In this document: piece after piece, positions 56,301 to 64,000 of the stretch | Position numbering within the stretch: the first letter of the stretch is position 1 | How the letters are laid out: every line of letters begins with the position of its first letter | NCBI GenBank assembly: GCA_038030265.1 | Contig: CM075943.1 | Span: 27,404,001 to 27,468,000 of the forward strand | Reading direction: 5' to 3' | DNA length: 64,000 bases | From: Corythucha ciliata | Lineage: Eukaryota; Arthropoda; Insecta; Hemiptera; Tingidae | The notes under the pieces: generated by a model | What the model was told of the DNA's origin: nothing | The model's database searches: none | What the model saw: the letters and a program-made list of their open reading frames with translations, nothing else | Made by a program: the position numbers and the translations under genes

Positions 56301-58775
56301 GGGAAGCAGACAATCGTTCAAAGAACGTCCATTAGTGGAGGGGCAAGAAGCGTCGAAAACGACACGAGTCTTCATGGTCGTACTCTCCTCCTTCACGACA
56401 CAGTGATGGGGGATGAAGTAACCTTCATCAGAGTCAGAGGCTGGCACAGCATAATTTTCGTCTAAATATTCGCCCACAGCGCGAACATACTCTTCCTTTA
56501 ATTTTGGATGAGCCTTCAATCGCCTCTCAAGAGAAAAAAATCTTTTCAGGGCAATAGCCCTCGAGTCGCCAAGTTGTGGCTCATTCGGAGCAAAAATCAG
56601 GGGAACTTCGAAACGACCATCGGATAAACGTTTAAAATTATCCTTGAAATAATTATCCGCGTACAAGTCCCGAGGGTCTTGACGGGAAACGACCGGGACC
56701 TTTTCAAGCTCCCAAAATGAGTGAACAACGTGGTCCAAGGAATTGGTAGCGCACAAACAAACTGTTGAGCAGAGCGAGACTTCTCGCTTTTCAGAAACAG
56801 GGGAAACTGGTCCGAGAACCACCCATCCAAGCAACGTTTCGAACAGTGCTGGAGTTCCAGGAGGCCCTGCTCGTTTTCGACCCGTCATGAGACGAGCGAA
56901 AAGGTCGGCACCTATCAGAAAATCTATAACCCCGGGAATTCCGAACGACGGATCCGCAAGAGGCAGACCTCTCAAATGGTCCCATAATCGCGGAGGAAGG
57001 GCCTTGGACGGCGAATTTTCAATGATCGTGTCGATCAGCAGAGCAGACGTAGCAAACGACGGGGTGGTTTCACTAGCGACAGGGGAAAACCGGAAAATGA
57101 CTGTCTCCTGACGGTTGGCGACACTCGTCTGACCTAACCCGAAGACAGGGGTGTTAGTCGGAGAGCGTGGAAGTTGTAGACGATCGGCTAGATTTTTGGT
57201 CACGAAGCTACATTGACTTGCGGAATCCAATAAACCACGCGCTAAAATTCTGGAGCCATCAGCGGCTTGTGCCGAGACCAGAACAGTGGCCAAGAGAACG
57301 GTGGATGGTCTTAGCTGCCTCACAAGAGGGCTGTAAGACGCAGCTGCAGTGACGCAACTGGAAGCTGCATCACCAGCTTGTGCTTCACGAGATTGAAACC
57401 CAGTAAGACTGGCCCTGGTCGACTGTGAATCTGTCTGAGTTTTGAAACACAATAAATGATGGTGACTCGATTTACAGTTTTTACATTGCGTTTTTACTCT
57501 ACAATACTTGGAGGGGTGTCCAAGAGATAGGCATAAAGCACAGGCCTTCTTATCTCTAACCACGGAGTAACGTTCTCGAGGTTGCAACGCCAAGAATGTA
57601 GGACAGTTCGCGACCGCATGACTCCTAGAGCAAAGTAGGCAACTGGGATTGGTGGTAACAGCTAAGGATAATTTCCGGAAATCTTTCTTCAGATTACCTT
57701 TATTTCCTCCCACAATGGAGTCAGATGACGTCGAAATGCGCCCACCATTTTGCGCAGCCCTTAAAGACTGTATACGCCTCTGTAAAAAGTCCATGAGAGA
57801 CTGATAACTGGGCCGACTGTCCGTGTTCGCCATCTCAAATTGCTCTCGAGTTACAGGGTCGACCTTTCTCAAAATCAGGGAAGTGAGGATAAAATCCCAT
57901 TGGTCTGTTGGATATTTGAGAGCCTTTAAAGCTTCAATACTCGATGTCATTGTAGTGACTAAGCTGGCTAGTTCCTCGACACCCCGTGAAATTGGCTTAT
58001 GATCCAAAATCGCGTTCAAGTAGCATAAGGCTACGCTACGGGAGTCATCGTAGGTTTTTAAGAGAATGTCCCAGGCGACGGCAAAATTGCAGCCATCGAA
58101 CGAAAGTGACTGAATTTTCCTCAGCGCGTCACCCTTGAGGCAAGCTTTGAGGTATTGCAATTTGTTTACATCAGACAGGGACGATTCCGATTTGACTAAA
58201 GATTCGAAAGTGGACTTGAACTCAAGCCACGATTTGCTGTCTCCGTCAAACGTTCCAAGAGGAATTACCGGAAGAGCGGGACTTCTCCATTTAGGAGGTT
58301 CAGGGGGAACAGACCTAACAAGCTGAGCGCCATCCCCAGAGATGTCGGGAAGTGATGCCTCTAAATTCGGCGCCGAAACGGCCCGATTGACATCCGACGT
58401 CTCAACATGCGGAAATTCAGCCTCTTCGCCACTTCCAGAACCGGAAGGTGGTGTTAAATATTGTCCCAAAACAGACTGGGCTCTTGACGGAGGCTTAAAA
58501 CGAGGACAAATAGTAAGCAATTTGGCTTTCAGGGAATATGTGTTGGAATTCAAGTCCCGTAAGTAACTAATTAAAAGAGTTTCCGGGTAATTATCAGGAA
58601 ATTCGTCCGAGGATAAAAGATTGTACAGGGCGTCCTGATGCTGATCGAGTTTCGAAATTAGCTCCTCTGCTTCGAGAATTTCGGCATCGGACAAATTATC
58701 GCGGCCGTTTAATTCAACGAGACGCGACACAACGATTTTAATAACTGTACAATTTTTGCTAAACGACGAAGACAT
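53382..58775 (-). CDS. BEL/Pao polyprotein (Gag-PR-RT-RH-INT-DUF5641)
   Basis: One intact 1797-residue frame from ATG at 58775. In order: Gag with a DUF1759-type region (VIPLGTFDGDSKSWLEFKST…), two cysteine/histidine clusters (CLLCSRSHAVANC; CALCLSLGHPSKYC-KTQCKNC), an aspartic protease with Asp517 in LLDSAS, reverse transcriptase with the YVDD box at 926-929, RNase H (about 1130-1260), an integrase zinc domain (HFGHPG…CVACF), a DDE core with Asp1488, Asp1554 and Glu1605, and a DUF5641 tail (WKRW-type motif as FWSRWHKEYLSQLQ). Domain order and the wide Asp-Glu spacing are typical of BEL/Pao. It replicates through an RNA intermediate in cytoplasmic particles. No stops or frameshifts are visible. 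A single frame without frameshift signal is normal for this superfamily. Confidence 0.96.
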   Translation of the reverse strand: MSSSFSKNCTVIKIVVSRLVELNGRDNLSDAEILEAEELISKLDQHQDALYNLLSSDEFPDNYPETLLISYLRDLNSNTYSLKAKLLTICPRFKPPSRAQSVLGQYLTPPSGSGSGEEAEFPHVETSDVNRAVSAPNLEASLPDISGDGAQLVRSVPPEPPKWRSPALPVIPLGTFDGDSKSWLEFKSTFESLVKSESSLSDVNKLQYLKACLKGDALRKIQSLSFDGCNFAVAWDILLKTYDDSRSVALCYLNAILDHKPISRGVEELASLVTTMTSSIEALKALKYPTDQWDFILTSLILRKVDPVTREQFEMANTDSRPSYQSLMDFLQRRIQSLRAAQNGGRISTSSDSIVGGNKGNLKKDFRKLSLAVTTNPSCLLCSRSHAVANCPTFLALQPRERYSVVRDKKACALCLSLGHPSKYCRVKTQCKNCKSSHHHLLCFKTQTDSQSTRASLTGFQSREAQAGDAASSCVTAAASYSPLVRQLRPSTVLLATVLVSAQAADGSRILARGLLDSASQCSFVTKNLADRLQLPRSPTNTPVFGLGQTSVANRQETVIFRFSPVASETTPSFATSALLIDTIIENSPSKALPPRLWDHLRGLPLADPSFGIPGVIDFLIGADLFARLMTGRKRAGPPGTPALFETLLGWVVLGPVSPVSEKREVSLCSTVCLCATNSLDHVVHSFWELEKVPVVSRQDPRDLYADNYFKDNFKRLSDGRFEVPLIFAPNEPQLGDSRAIALKRFFSLERRLKAHPKLKEEYVRAVGEYLDENYAVPASDSDEGYFIPHHCVVKEESTTMKTRVVFDASCPSTNGRSLNDCLLPGPKLQKNIFEVLTLFRREPVVLIGDIRRMFCQISIIPEHAKYQLFLWRASETEPLNVYKMKSVVFGVSCSPYLAIRTLHQLCYEEKDNYPLAAQQLLQNTYVDDLLGNCRSTEEAKDLIVQLTALLKRGGFSMRKWRTNFPEVLCEVESSDCADPELLSFDTADPFVKVLGLQWSPKEDVFTFKVSDSEGARTKRSVLSFTARLFDPLGFIAPSVLVAKLFLRDLWADKLGWDDPLPTPLLSRWDELAKDFSSFENLKLPRCFRSFGEDPKYELHGFCDASENAYAAVVYLLARTSSGSKVFLIMAKTKVAPVKRKITLPRLELCGAHLLAQLINTAKDILTKVVNIEATFCWCDATIVLYWVSSTPNRWQTFVANRVDQIQQLTRPEDWRHVRSEDNPADVATRGSLPSCLIGNTPWWQGPSWLSQDPKAWSFFKPPTTDLSSFDLEEKVSVKCLTVQICPFLDNIISRFSNLLKLQRVLAYCFRFLTPSCRRPRGPLKTHELAKALELCISHVQQRNFGKEISALKLGHVLPKTLAGLAPFIDDKGLLRVGGRIMAANRSYDARHPILLPNRSPLTDLVVNFYHIHFGHPGPSALLAMLAQRFWIVSARRRVRAVFHKCVACFRVNPTDPNTPIMGNLPKTRVDPSSLHAPCKAFLKTGLDCLGPLSLKASLLRKAPIVKAYVCVFVCMTTKACHLEVLSSLSTEAFLAALERFVSRRGMVLELYSDNGSNFVGAERELRRFWSLLSNEEIIHNWYASRGITWFFNPPQMPHAGGLWESLVRSVKTHLRRIMGNVIMTFEELTTVLARVEACLNSRPLCPRSTDPNDLEPLTPGHFLTQGPLMMIPFPVSADKTPQQIVHRWALVRHLQHSFWSRWHKEYLSQLQNRSKWTKRSSPLTVGTLVLLKEDNVTPLSWATGRITEVYPDGSGEVRVVKVRTGTCVDGKYVSKYFVRPVVTVVPLPIEEEVRNF

Positions 58776-59031
58776 TGCAAAGATTCAAAATAATACGGCA
58801 CCGAATAAAACTACAAAGCAGAAAACAAACGAGAAAAAAGAATACGATAAGAATTATCAAAACAAAGAAGATAAGATAAAAATACGGAGGCCTCAACCAG
58901 ACGGCTCAAAATATCCGCTTTAATTCAAAATATGAGGGCTTAAAATGCCTCACGAGAGCACCACCAACGCCAAGGAAAAACACTTTTCAAAAAGGCAACT
59001 CGAAGCCCGCCAAGTAAAAAAGCTCGTAACA

Positions 59032-59034
<3 letters not shown>

Positions 59035-59067
<33 letters not shown>
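59035..59067. repeat. Poly-T tract in the BEL/Pao leader
   Basis: About 30 consecutive T (poly-A on the element's sense strand) in the untranslated leader between 5' LTR and the polyprotein start. Such tracts are unstable and often vary between copies. Confidence 0.85.
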
Positions 59068-59068
<1 letters not shown>

Positions 59069-59227
59069 GAAAAAACTAACCTCGAGAATCAAGAATTCTA
59101 CTTAAAAAACCACGTGCTTCAAGAAATTCAAAAGAATTATTACAATGAATATTAAAAACTTTCACGCAAACTGCAATAAAATTTACAAAATTTGACTTCT
59201 GAAGTAATTAGGCACGATAAAATATCC

Positions 59228-59241
59228 GGCCCGGAGGACCA
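59228..59241 (-). promoter_or_regulatory. Candidate BEL/Pao primer binding site
   Basis: Two bases inside the 5' LTR, on the minus strand, stands TGGTCCTCCGGGCC, which starts with TGG as expected for pairing to a tRNA 3' end. I could not assign the tRNA. Confidence 0.5.
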
Positions 59242-59243
59242 AA

Positions 59244-59743
59244 TGTTCATGAATTGAGTGGACTGTATTAATAGTAAAGTGAAAATGGTGCAAAATGCGA
59301 AAAAAAAGGATGCTAGCAAAAACCAGAAAACGATTTAACAAAAAAAGGCAAAAGGGACAAAGAATAGGAAAGGGATAGCTCACCGTTAAGGGCAAAACGG
59401 CCACGATGAAAAAATCCGTAAAACACAGAGCCGAGAATTATTCAAACTTTTTTAAAAATAACCGTTTCACAACACGCGACAACTCGGTTCGGTTTCAGCA
59501 GGCAGAATGTGGTGTATTAGTCGAGGGTAAAAGTGGGCTAAAGTGGGAAGCAAAAAAAACGCGGGAAAACATGGACGAAGGGATAGGAAAAGGAAAACCT
59601 ATTATGGCTGAGCCATTTTTACAATCGATTAAAAAATGAAAACGAGTTAATTAAAATGAATTAATATAAACGAAAAAATCGAAACTTTAAACAAAAAAAT
59701 TTTTATATATATATTTTTTAAAAAAACCCAGATATTCCGAACA
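59244..59743 (-). repeat. BEL/Pao 5' LTR
   Basis: 500 bp; nearly identical to 52857-53356. Followed by AAGGT. Confidence 0.93.
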
Positions 59744-59748
59744 AAGGT

Positions 59749-60000
59749 TACTATGCACAGAGGCCAAAGTGCTGGGAATTTAAAAATGCAAAAATAAAGA
59801 AAAACCCGAAATTAAAAAGGGGCTTGGGGAAGGGGGAATTTATTGCCAAGAAGGGAGGGGTGTCCTAACATAACCTGACACAATGATAACAGCCCCCCGC
59901 GAGAAGAAACCTATCCACTTGGCGTCACATACCCCCAACAATTATTGAGAGTGCCCCTTCTGTACGTTAGTACAGTAATTATTCTATGGTCAGAGCCTTA
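59749..60000. other. Between BEL/Pao and TIR element copy 3
   Basis: No gene seen. A/G-rich with a G-rich patch. Ends …cagagccTTA next to the TIR element. Confidence 0.4.
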
Positions 60001-61965
60001 GGGCCGTATTCAGAAACGCACCTTTACGAGACCTTAACCTTTGTGGCTCCTTATAGCAGGAATTTGTATTCAGAAACCAACCTTATCCGCATTGGCTAAG
60101 GAACTGTAAAGGAGTTCTTTAAGGCATGAAAAAATTGTATTCACAAAGCCACTTTTACCTTCGTGGTTCCTTTAAAGAATGTTATTTGCTGGTTATACTT
60201 ATGATAACTCTAAGGAAGCTCGGGAGCTTCCTTTACAGTTCCTTTAAGCCTTGTCTTGTGTTGTAGTGTTTCTACTGTAATTATTTTCCCTCGGTAAATG
60301 TGAGAAATGGAAGAATTTATTGCGTTTTTCGACTCGCTCAATCTTATTTCGGATCTCCAATGGCATAATGAGCGTCACAGAAGAAGCACACTATCTGAAT
60401 CCAGTTCGGTTCTCCAAAAGGTCTCGTTTCGGTCAGATCAGACTGTTTGAAACGTTGTGATTTTGATCCGTCGAGCGTCGACCGACTGAAGGGTTCAAGT
60501 TTCTCTACGGCTGTCAAACTTTCACAAATTACTGAGAATTTACGCGACGGGAAATCTTCAAGTGACGGTCCCATACCACGATTTGTCAATTTATCTTTTT
60601 TGTGTTGTGCCTCCCCTTGTGTTTCAAGTGTGACCGTCCTATCTATTTCATTATTTTCGTTTTGTACGGGATTCGAACCTAGGCCAAAATAAATAATTTA
60701 TAGGTCTGAAAATAATTATTTCGTCAAAGTGCACGGTGAGTGGCACCGTTTCGACCTCTAGCTCACTACCGCGGCCGGAGCTGGGGCCAGGAAAAGGCCC
60801 CAGTGCCAGTGCGGCCTGGTCAGAGGTGTCAGGGAAAAATGACGCAAGTGTGGTTCCCACGAAGGGATAATGTTATTTCTTATACGGGGTCCCTGGATCC
60901 CTCTTGCGGCATTTTCTTCCCAACCGTTCGGAATAAGGCCCCAGTCGCAAGGGCGCCCGAAAGCCCTCGCTCATCGTTGTCGGCGCCACCTCGTGAGACC
61001 CCCTGGAGCTAAAAGGCTTCTCTTCCATCCAAAACTCCTCTTTAGAACTTCAGTGGGGGCAGAAAACTGCGTTATTCCCCGGAGTTTTAAACGGATTTTT
61101 GCCTATCACTCGAATACTGCGCGTTCCACGAACACGTCTTCTGAGTCACACGTTGAAGAGCGTTACATTTCCTTCGAAATTCACAGGACATACTCATTCC
61201 TCATAGGTGCCGAGCAACGGCCGTCGCAGACAGTTTTGTGACCTACGAGGTGTCAGCCAACCGGTGACGCCAGTGGAATCGTGAACATAAAGGAAGTGTC
61301 TGAAAGCATTGCGGGGCTAATAAAACAACTTATATATTTTCCCAGTGGCCAAAGAGTGAGAGAATCATCCGTTCCATTTTTCAGATTGGGTGGTTTCCCC
61401 GGTGTCGTCGGCTGCAATTATTGTGCACATATACTCCGCTTAAAATCTCCGTAGGTGACGGGAGTCTGGATGAGTCTCAAAGTAGTTGTGTTTTGCGGCC
61501 CAAGGATGGAATTTGTAGATGTTGTCACCCGTTGGCTACATTCGAATTTTCCAAAATAGAACCGTAGCCGTTGCTCGATCACGCAGTCTCCACCAGGGCA
61601 TTCCCTTGTGGGACAATGGCCGCTTTCCGCACAAACTTTGCGGTTCTCTTCGGTCTTGAACTTGTCCACGCTCATCAATAAATTAAAATTACGCAATGTT
61701 AATAGGCTGACATTTCATACAATTTTGATAACTATAATGGGCTTTTGAAGGCTTAAATAGCGAGAGGTTTCACATGATAAAGCGTACAGTCACCATTAAA
61801 AGCATATTTTCATTGTTTATTTGCTTTAAGGCCCCTTTAGCTAAAGGAACTGCCGAGGAACTCTAAAGGAACGTTTCTGAATACGATTTTTAAAGGAATC
61901 GCTAAAGGAACCTTAACTAAAGGAGCTCCTAAGGGGACGTAAAGGTTGGTTTCTGAATACGGCCC
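60001..61965. mobile_element. TIR element copy 3, inverted and uninterrupted
   Basis: Reverse-orientation full copy of the 29661-31624 element with GGGCCGTATTCAGAAAC ends. TTA flanks both sides (59998-60000 and 61966-61968), suggesting a Harbinger-like three-base duplication, though copy 1 shows only TA. It retains the two conserved small frames (61696-61418 and 60589-60344 on the minus strand). The neighbouring gcc is also repeated, so the exact duplication is uncertain. Confidence 0.8.
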
Positions 61966-61968
61966 TTA

Positions 61969-62870
61969 GCCTTTCAGTGTGCTCTGTGCCTCGTGCTTGG
62001 TTAGTTGTTTTGGTTCCTTTGTTCAAATCCTTGTTTTTTCGTTTTTCTTTTCATTCCTGCCTTTTTTCCTGTCTATATTTCAACCGTTATTTTCAGAACT
62101 TCTCCCTCGCCTTGATTTTTTGTTGTTGTTCTCTTCCAGAACGCATTCCTTTTTTTACTTTTCAAGCGTTTTAAGATCGAACCTCTGTTCCTACCTTAAA
62201 GGTATTTCTGAGTTATTCAGGAATATATTTTCCTTTGAAGCCTTGTTCCTACATCGACACATAGTAACAAAGCCTGGTGGGAAGCACAAGTGCTGTGTAC
62301 CCGGCTGTGAGGACAGAACATTGCCCCAACATTACTTGCCCTCCAATCGTGATTTGGCTCGGAAGTGGTTGGAGAGCATTGGGGATAAAAGTCTAATGGA
62401 TCTGTGAACTGCACCCATCTGTTCGGATTGTAGTATAATAACAAAAATACAAGGTTTAGCATTGTTCATGAATACTCCTATTTGTGAAATTTTGTCAATA
62501 AAATAACAACCATAAATATTGGATCAGTTTTTTCTTTTTGAACCAATAGGAATATTAGCCTGTTCCAGTAAGGTGTTTGGAAACATGTTTGGAGCAAATT
62601 TGCCATGGGGCCAGCCAATAAAATATTGGCTGGTCCTATAGCAAATCTACTCCGAATATTTTCCCAACACCTCACTGGAACAGACCTATTAATAAAGTAC
62701 GTGAAAGAGAAAAACTACCGCTATCTACCGGCGATTTTGGTGAAAATAGTTGGGCGGCTTTACGCCAGGGAGCGCAAAAGACTGTCTTGCCCCCACCACC
62801 ACCAGTTTCCCATCTATAGTATACTTCCTTTATCTATGGTTTCCACCCCATGGTGGGAACCGGAGTGAAG
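61969..62870 (+). repeat. Repeat family B, second copy, carrying a THAP-like fragment
   Basis: Matches 51560-52340 in reverse orientation (…gtgcctcgtgcttggttag…, caatccttgttttt…, ggaacagaccta, tttcccatctatagtatact). It differs by carrying a THAP-like coding piece at about 62265-62407 that the other copy does not show. It ends in a small palindrome ggtttccaccccatggtgggaacc. Confidence 0.65.
62265..62407 (+). pseudogene. Truncated THAP-type zinc-finger fragment
   Basis: The frame reads …KPGGKHKCCVPGCEDRTLPQHYLPSN-DLARKWLESIGDKSLMDL then stop. KCCVPGC followed by an RKWLESIG-like stretch is the first half of a THAP domain, the DNA-binding module of P-element-type transposases and many cellular proteins. 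The second metal-binding half (CxxH) is missing before the stop unless splicing removes it. No in-frame Met lies just upstream. Probably the remnant of a first transposase exon. Confidence 0.5.
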
Positions 62871-62999
62871 GTAACAGAAAGGAGGTTACGAGGGGGTGTG
62901 TGAATAAAGACGTGTTGATAAGCTCATTAATTAATTGTCTAATTATTACATAAACCCAAGAACAGAACATCTAGAACACGATTTAGTGGTCTCCAGAAT

Positions 63000-63412
63000 T
63001 CTATATGGCCGTTTTCTTGTTAGCACGATAACTCTCGTAGAAGTTAATTTAGCGAACGCGCTTTGGCACAAAAATCAGTAGTCATAAAGACTCCGGTCGG
63101 TATTGCATTTGGGCCAAATTGGTCAAGGTGGAGGGGGGATAGGGGTTGAAATGGTAAAAAAATCACTACAATTCATCGGTTGATTCTAGAAGCATCATAT
63201 TCGGTACGAATACTCCATGTTAGAGTAGCCTTTGATTCCCATTAAGTTCATCTTAAACAAACCCTGCAGCAAACACTACGAGGGAGGATCAAACATTAAC
63301 GAAACAAATTGTGGTATTTACATTATTACTTCTGGGACGGCTTAGGGCATCCGAATACGAAATGAAATGCACTCCTTCGGACCGCCAGCTGCCGGAGCGA
63401 ATTAAAAAAAAA
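63000..63412. repeat. Dispersed repeat family A, right-end copy
   Basis: Contiguous match to blocks seen at 800-900 and 1610-1990: gttagcacgataactctcgtag, cagtagtcataa, gtattgcatttgggccaaat, the gcagcaaac-actacgaggga block and the ccgccagctgccggagcga end. This copy appears to show the family's undisturbed order. Confidence 0.75.
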
Positions 63413-63709
63413 AATTACTGATCCTGCCTTGTAATATTGCTTCTTTTTGGGTGTTTTTTATTATTATCATCGATATAAAATTTATAGTCAAGAGGCTGAG
63501 GTACATTTTCTTACACTTCAGTGGTCGAAAACTGTCACCTATAGTTATGGGTGTTGTAATTATTTTTTTACTCTCTCCCTTTATAATCCGATTATCTACT
63601 CTTTAAATACCCGAAGAAAACAGCCAGTCGCTGTACATTGTCGGGAAATTTTCTCAGAAAAAAGTTGACACGGGCTCCAGATAGTTGGTTTCTTCTGAAC
63701 ATAGAAAAA

Positions 63710-64000
63710 ATGGCGCGTTTCATACACGTTTTCTTCACAATTTTGATCGTCGCGATTGACTTGACATGTGCTCAAGAAAAACTCAGTAGCTCAGTTTTTG
63801 GGGTTCGCCTTCCAGGTGACATGTAAGCCTTATCAAAAATTTAATTATTTCAAGCTCAACGACGCTCTTGAAAAATATTTTTTCTTAATTTTGATTGTTA
63901 TCGTTTAAATTGAAGGCTTCTGACGGAATTTTACTCTTCGGAACAGCATAATGATCATCTTCACAGCTGGGGTGACAGTAGTACGACGCGTCAGTCTTTA
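63710..64000 (+). CDS. 5' end of an unidentified secreted or membrane protein gene (runs off window)
   Basis: ATG at 63710 opens a frame with a clear signal peptide (MARFIHVFFTILIVAIDLTCA, cleavage plausible before QEK). Exon 1 ends at 63822 before a GTAAGC donor. The next exon starts at 63916 after ttgaag and keeps frame (phase 2), reading GDMLLTEFYSSEQHNDHLHSWGDS to the window end. The first intron is 93 bp. The family is not recognised. An alternative donor at 63816 (GTGACA) would be weaker and breaks the frame. Confidence 0.6.

Larger units (their letters stand above)
52857..59743 (-). mobile_element. Full-length BEL/Pao LTR retrotransposon
   Basis: A 6887-bp element on the minus strand with 500-bp LTRs (TGTTC…GAACA), AAGGT target duplication (52852-52856 and 59744-59748), a candidate primer site, a polypurine tract and one uninterrupted polyprotein frame. 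The LTRs differ by about one substitution (53109 G against 59496 A) plus length changes in a T/A-rich stretch, so the insertion is recent. All enzymatic motifs are present, making it potentially active. Confidence 0.95.

Overview
The window is eukaryotic nuclear DNA, most likely from an insect or a close arthropod relative. The real genes have introns of about 60-120 bp with GT-AG borders, and the mobile DNA is of typical insect type: an env-bearing Ty3/gypsy (errantivirus-like) element, an intact BEL/Pao element, DUF4817/IS630-Tc1-like transposon pieces and many small inverted-repeat elements. The species cannot be named from the sequence alone. A 500-N scaffold gap lies at 36557-37056.

Left third (1-28.2 kb): repeats fill 1-4.8 kb. 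Four conserved single-copy genes follow: MOSMO (4802-5445, +), MTERF4-like (9633-10397, +), INTS14 (10454-12334, -, six exons) and SMC6 (about 17375-28123, +, twenty exons). The MOSMO locus from within exon 1 onward is tandemly duplicated (2335-bp unit) with 7-bp microhomology, leaving a headless second copy. MTERF4 and INTS14 are convergent, 56 bp apart. SMC6 has a ~6-kb first coding intron holding two large foldback elements, while its other introns are tiny. These genes have separate housekeeping roles (Hedgehog receptor turnover, mitochondrial ribosome biogenesis, snRNA 3' processing, DNA repair) and do not form one pathway.

Middle (28.2-48.4 kb): two adjacent MITEs, then a ~1.96-kb terminal-inverted-repeat element, then a ~5.2-kb block present twice (30636-35827 and 37258-48424) on either side of the gap. 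The second copy carries a 6-kb LTR element that the first lacks, so the first preserves the empty site. The LTR element has two 308-bp LTRs with no difference seen, a tRNA-Lys-type primer site, one gag-protease-integrase ORF from which reverse transcriptase and most of RNase H are missing, and an open env. The duplicated block also holds a degenerate gypsy integrase fused to a DUF4817 transposase remnant.

Right (48.4-64 kb): nested inverted-repeat elements, a CpG-rich MITE with TTA duplications, a repeat family carrying a truncated THAP-like zinc-finger fragment, a full-length apparently intact BEL/Pao element (52857-59743, minus strand, 500-bp LTRs, AAGGT target duplication, 1797-aa polyprotein), a third inverted copy of the TIR element, and at the right edge the first exons of an unidentified secreted-protein gene.

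I do not see a clear unknown multi-gene system. The most interesting signals are the RT-less, integrase-mutated but LTR-identical env element, the foldback elements inside SMC6, the split start codon of SMC6, and duplications that may be uncollapsed haplotypes.
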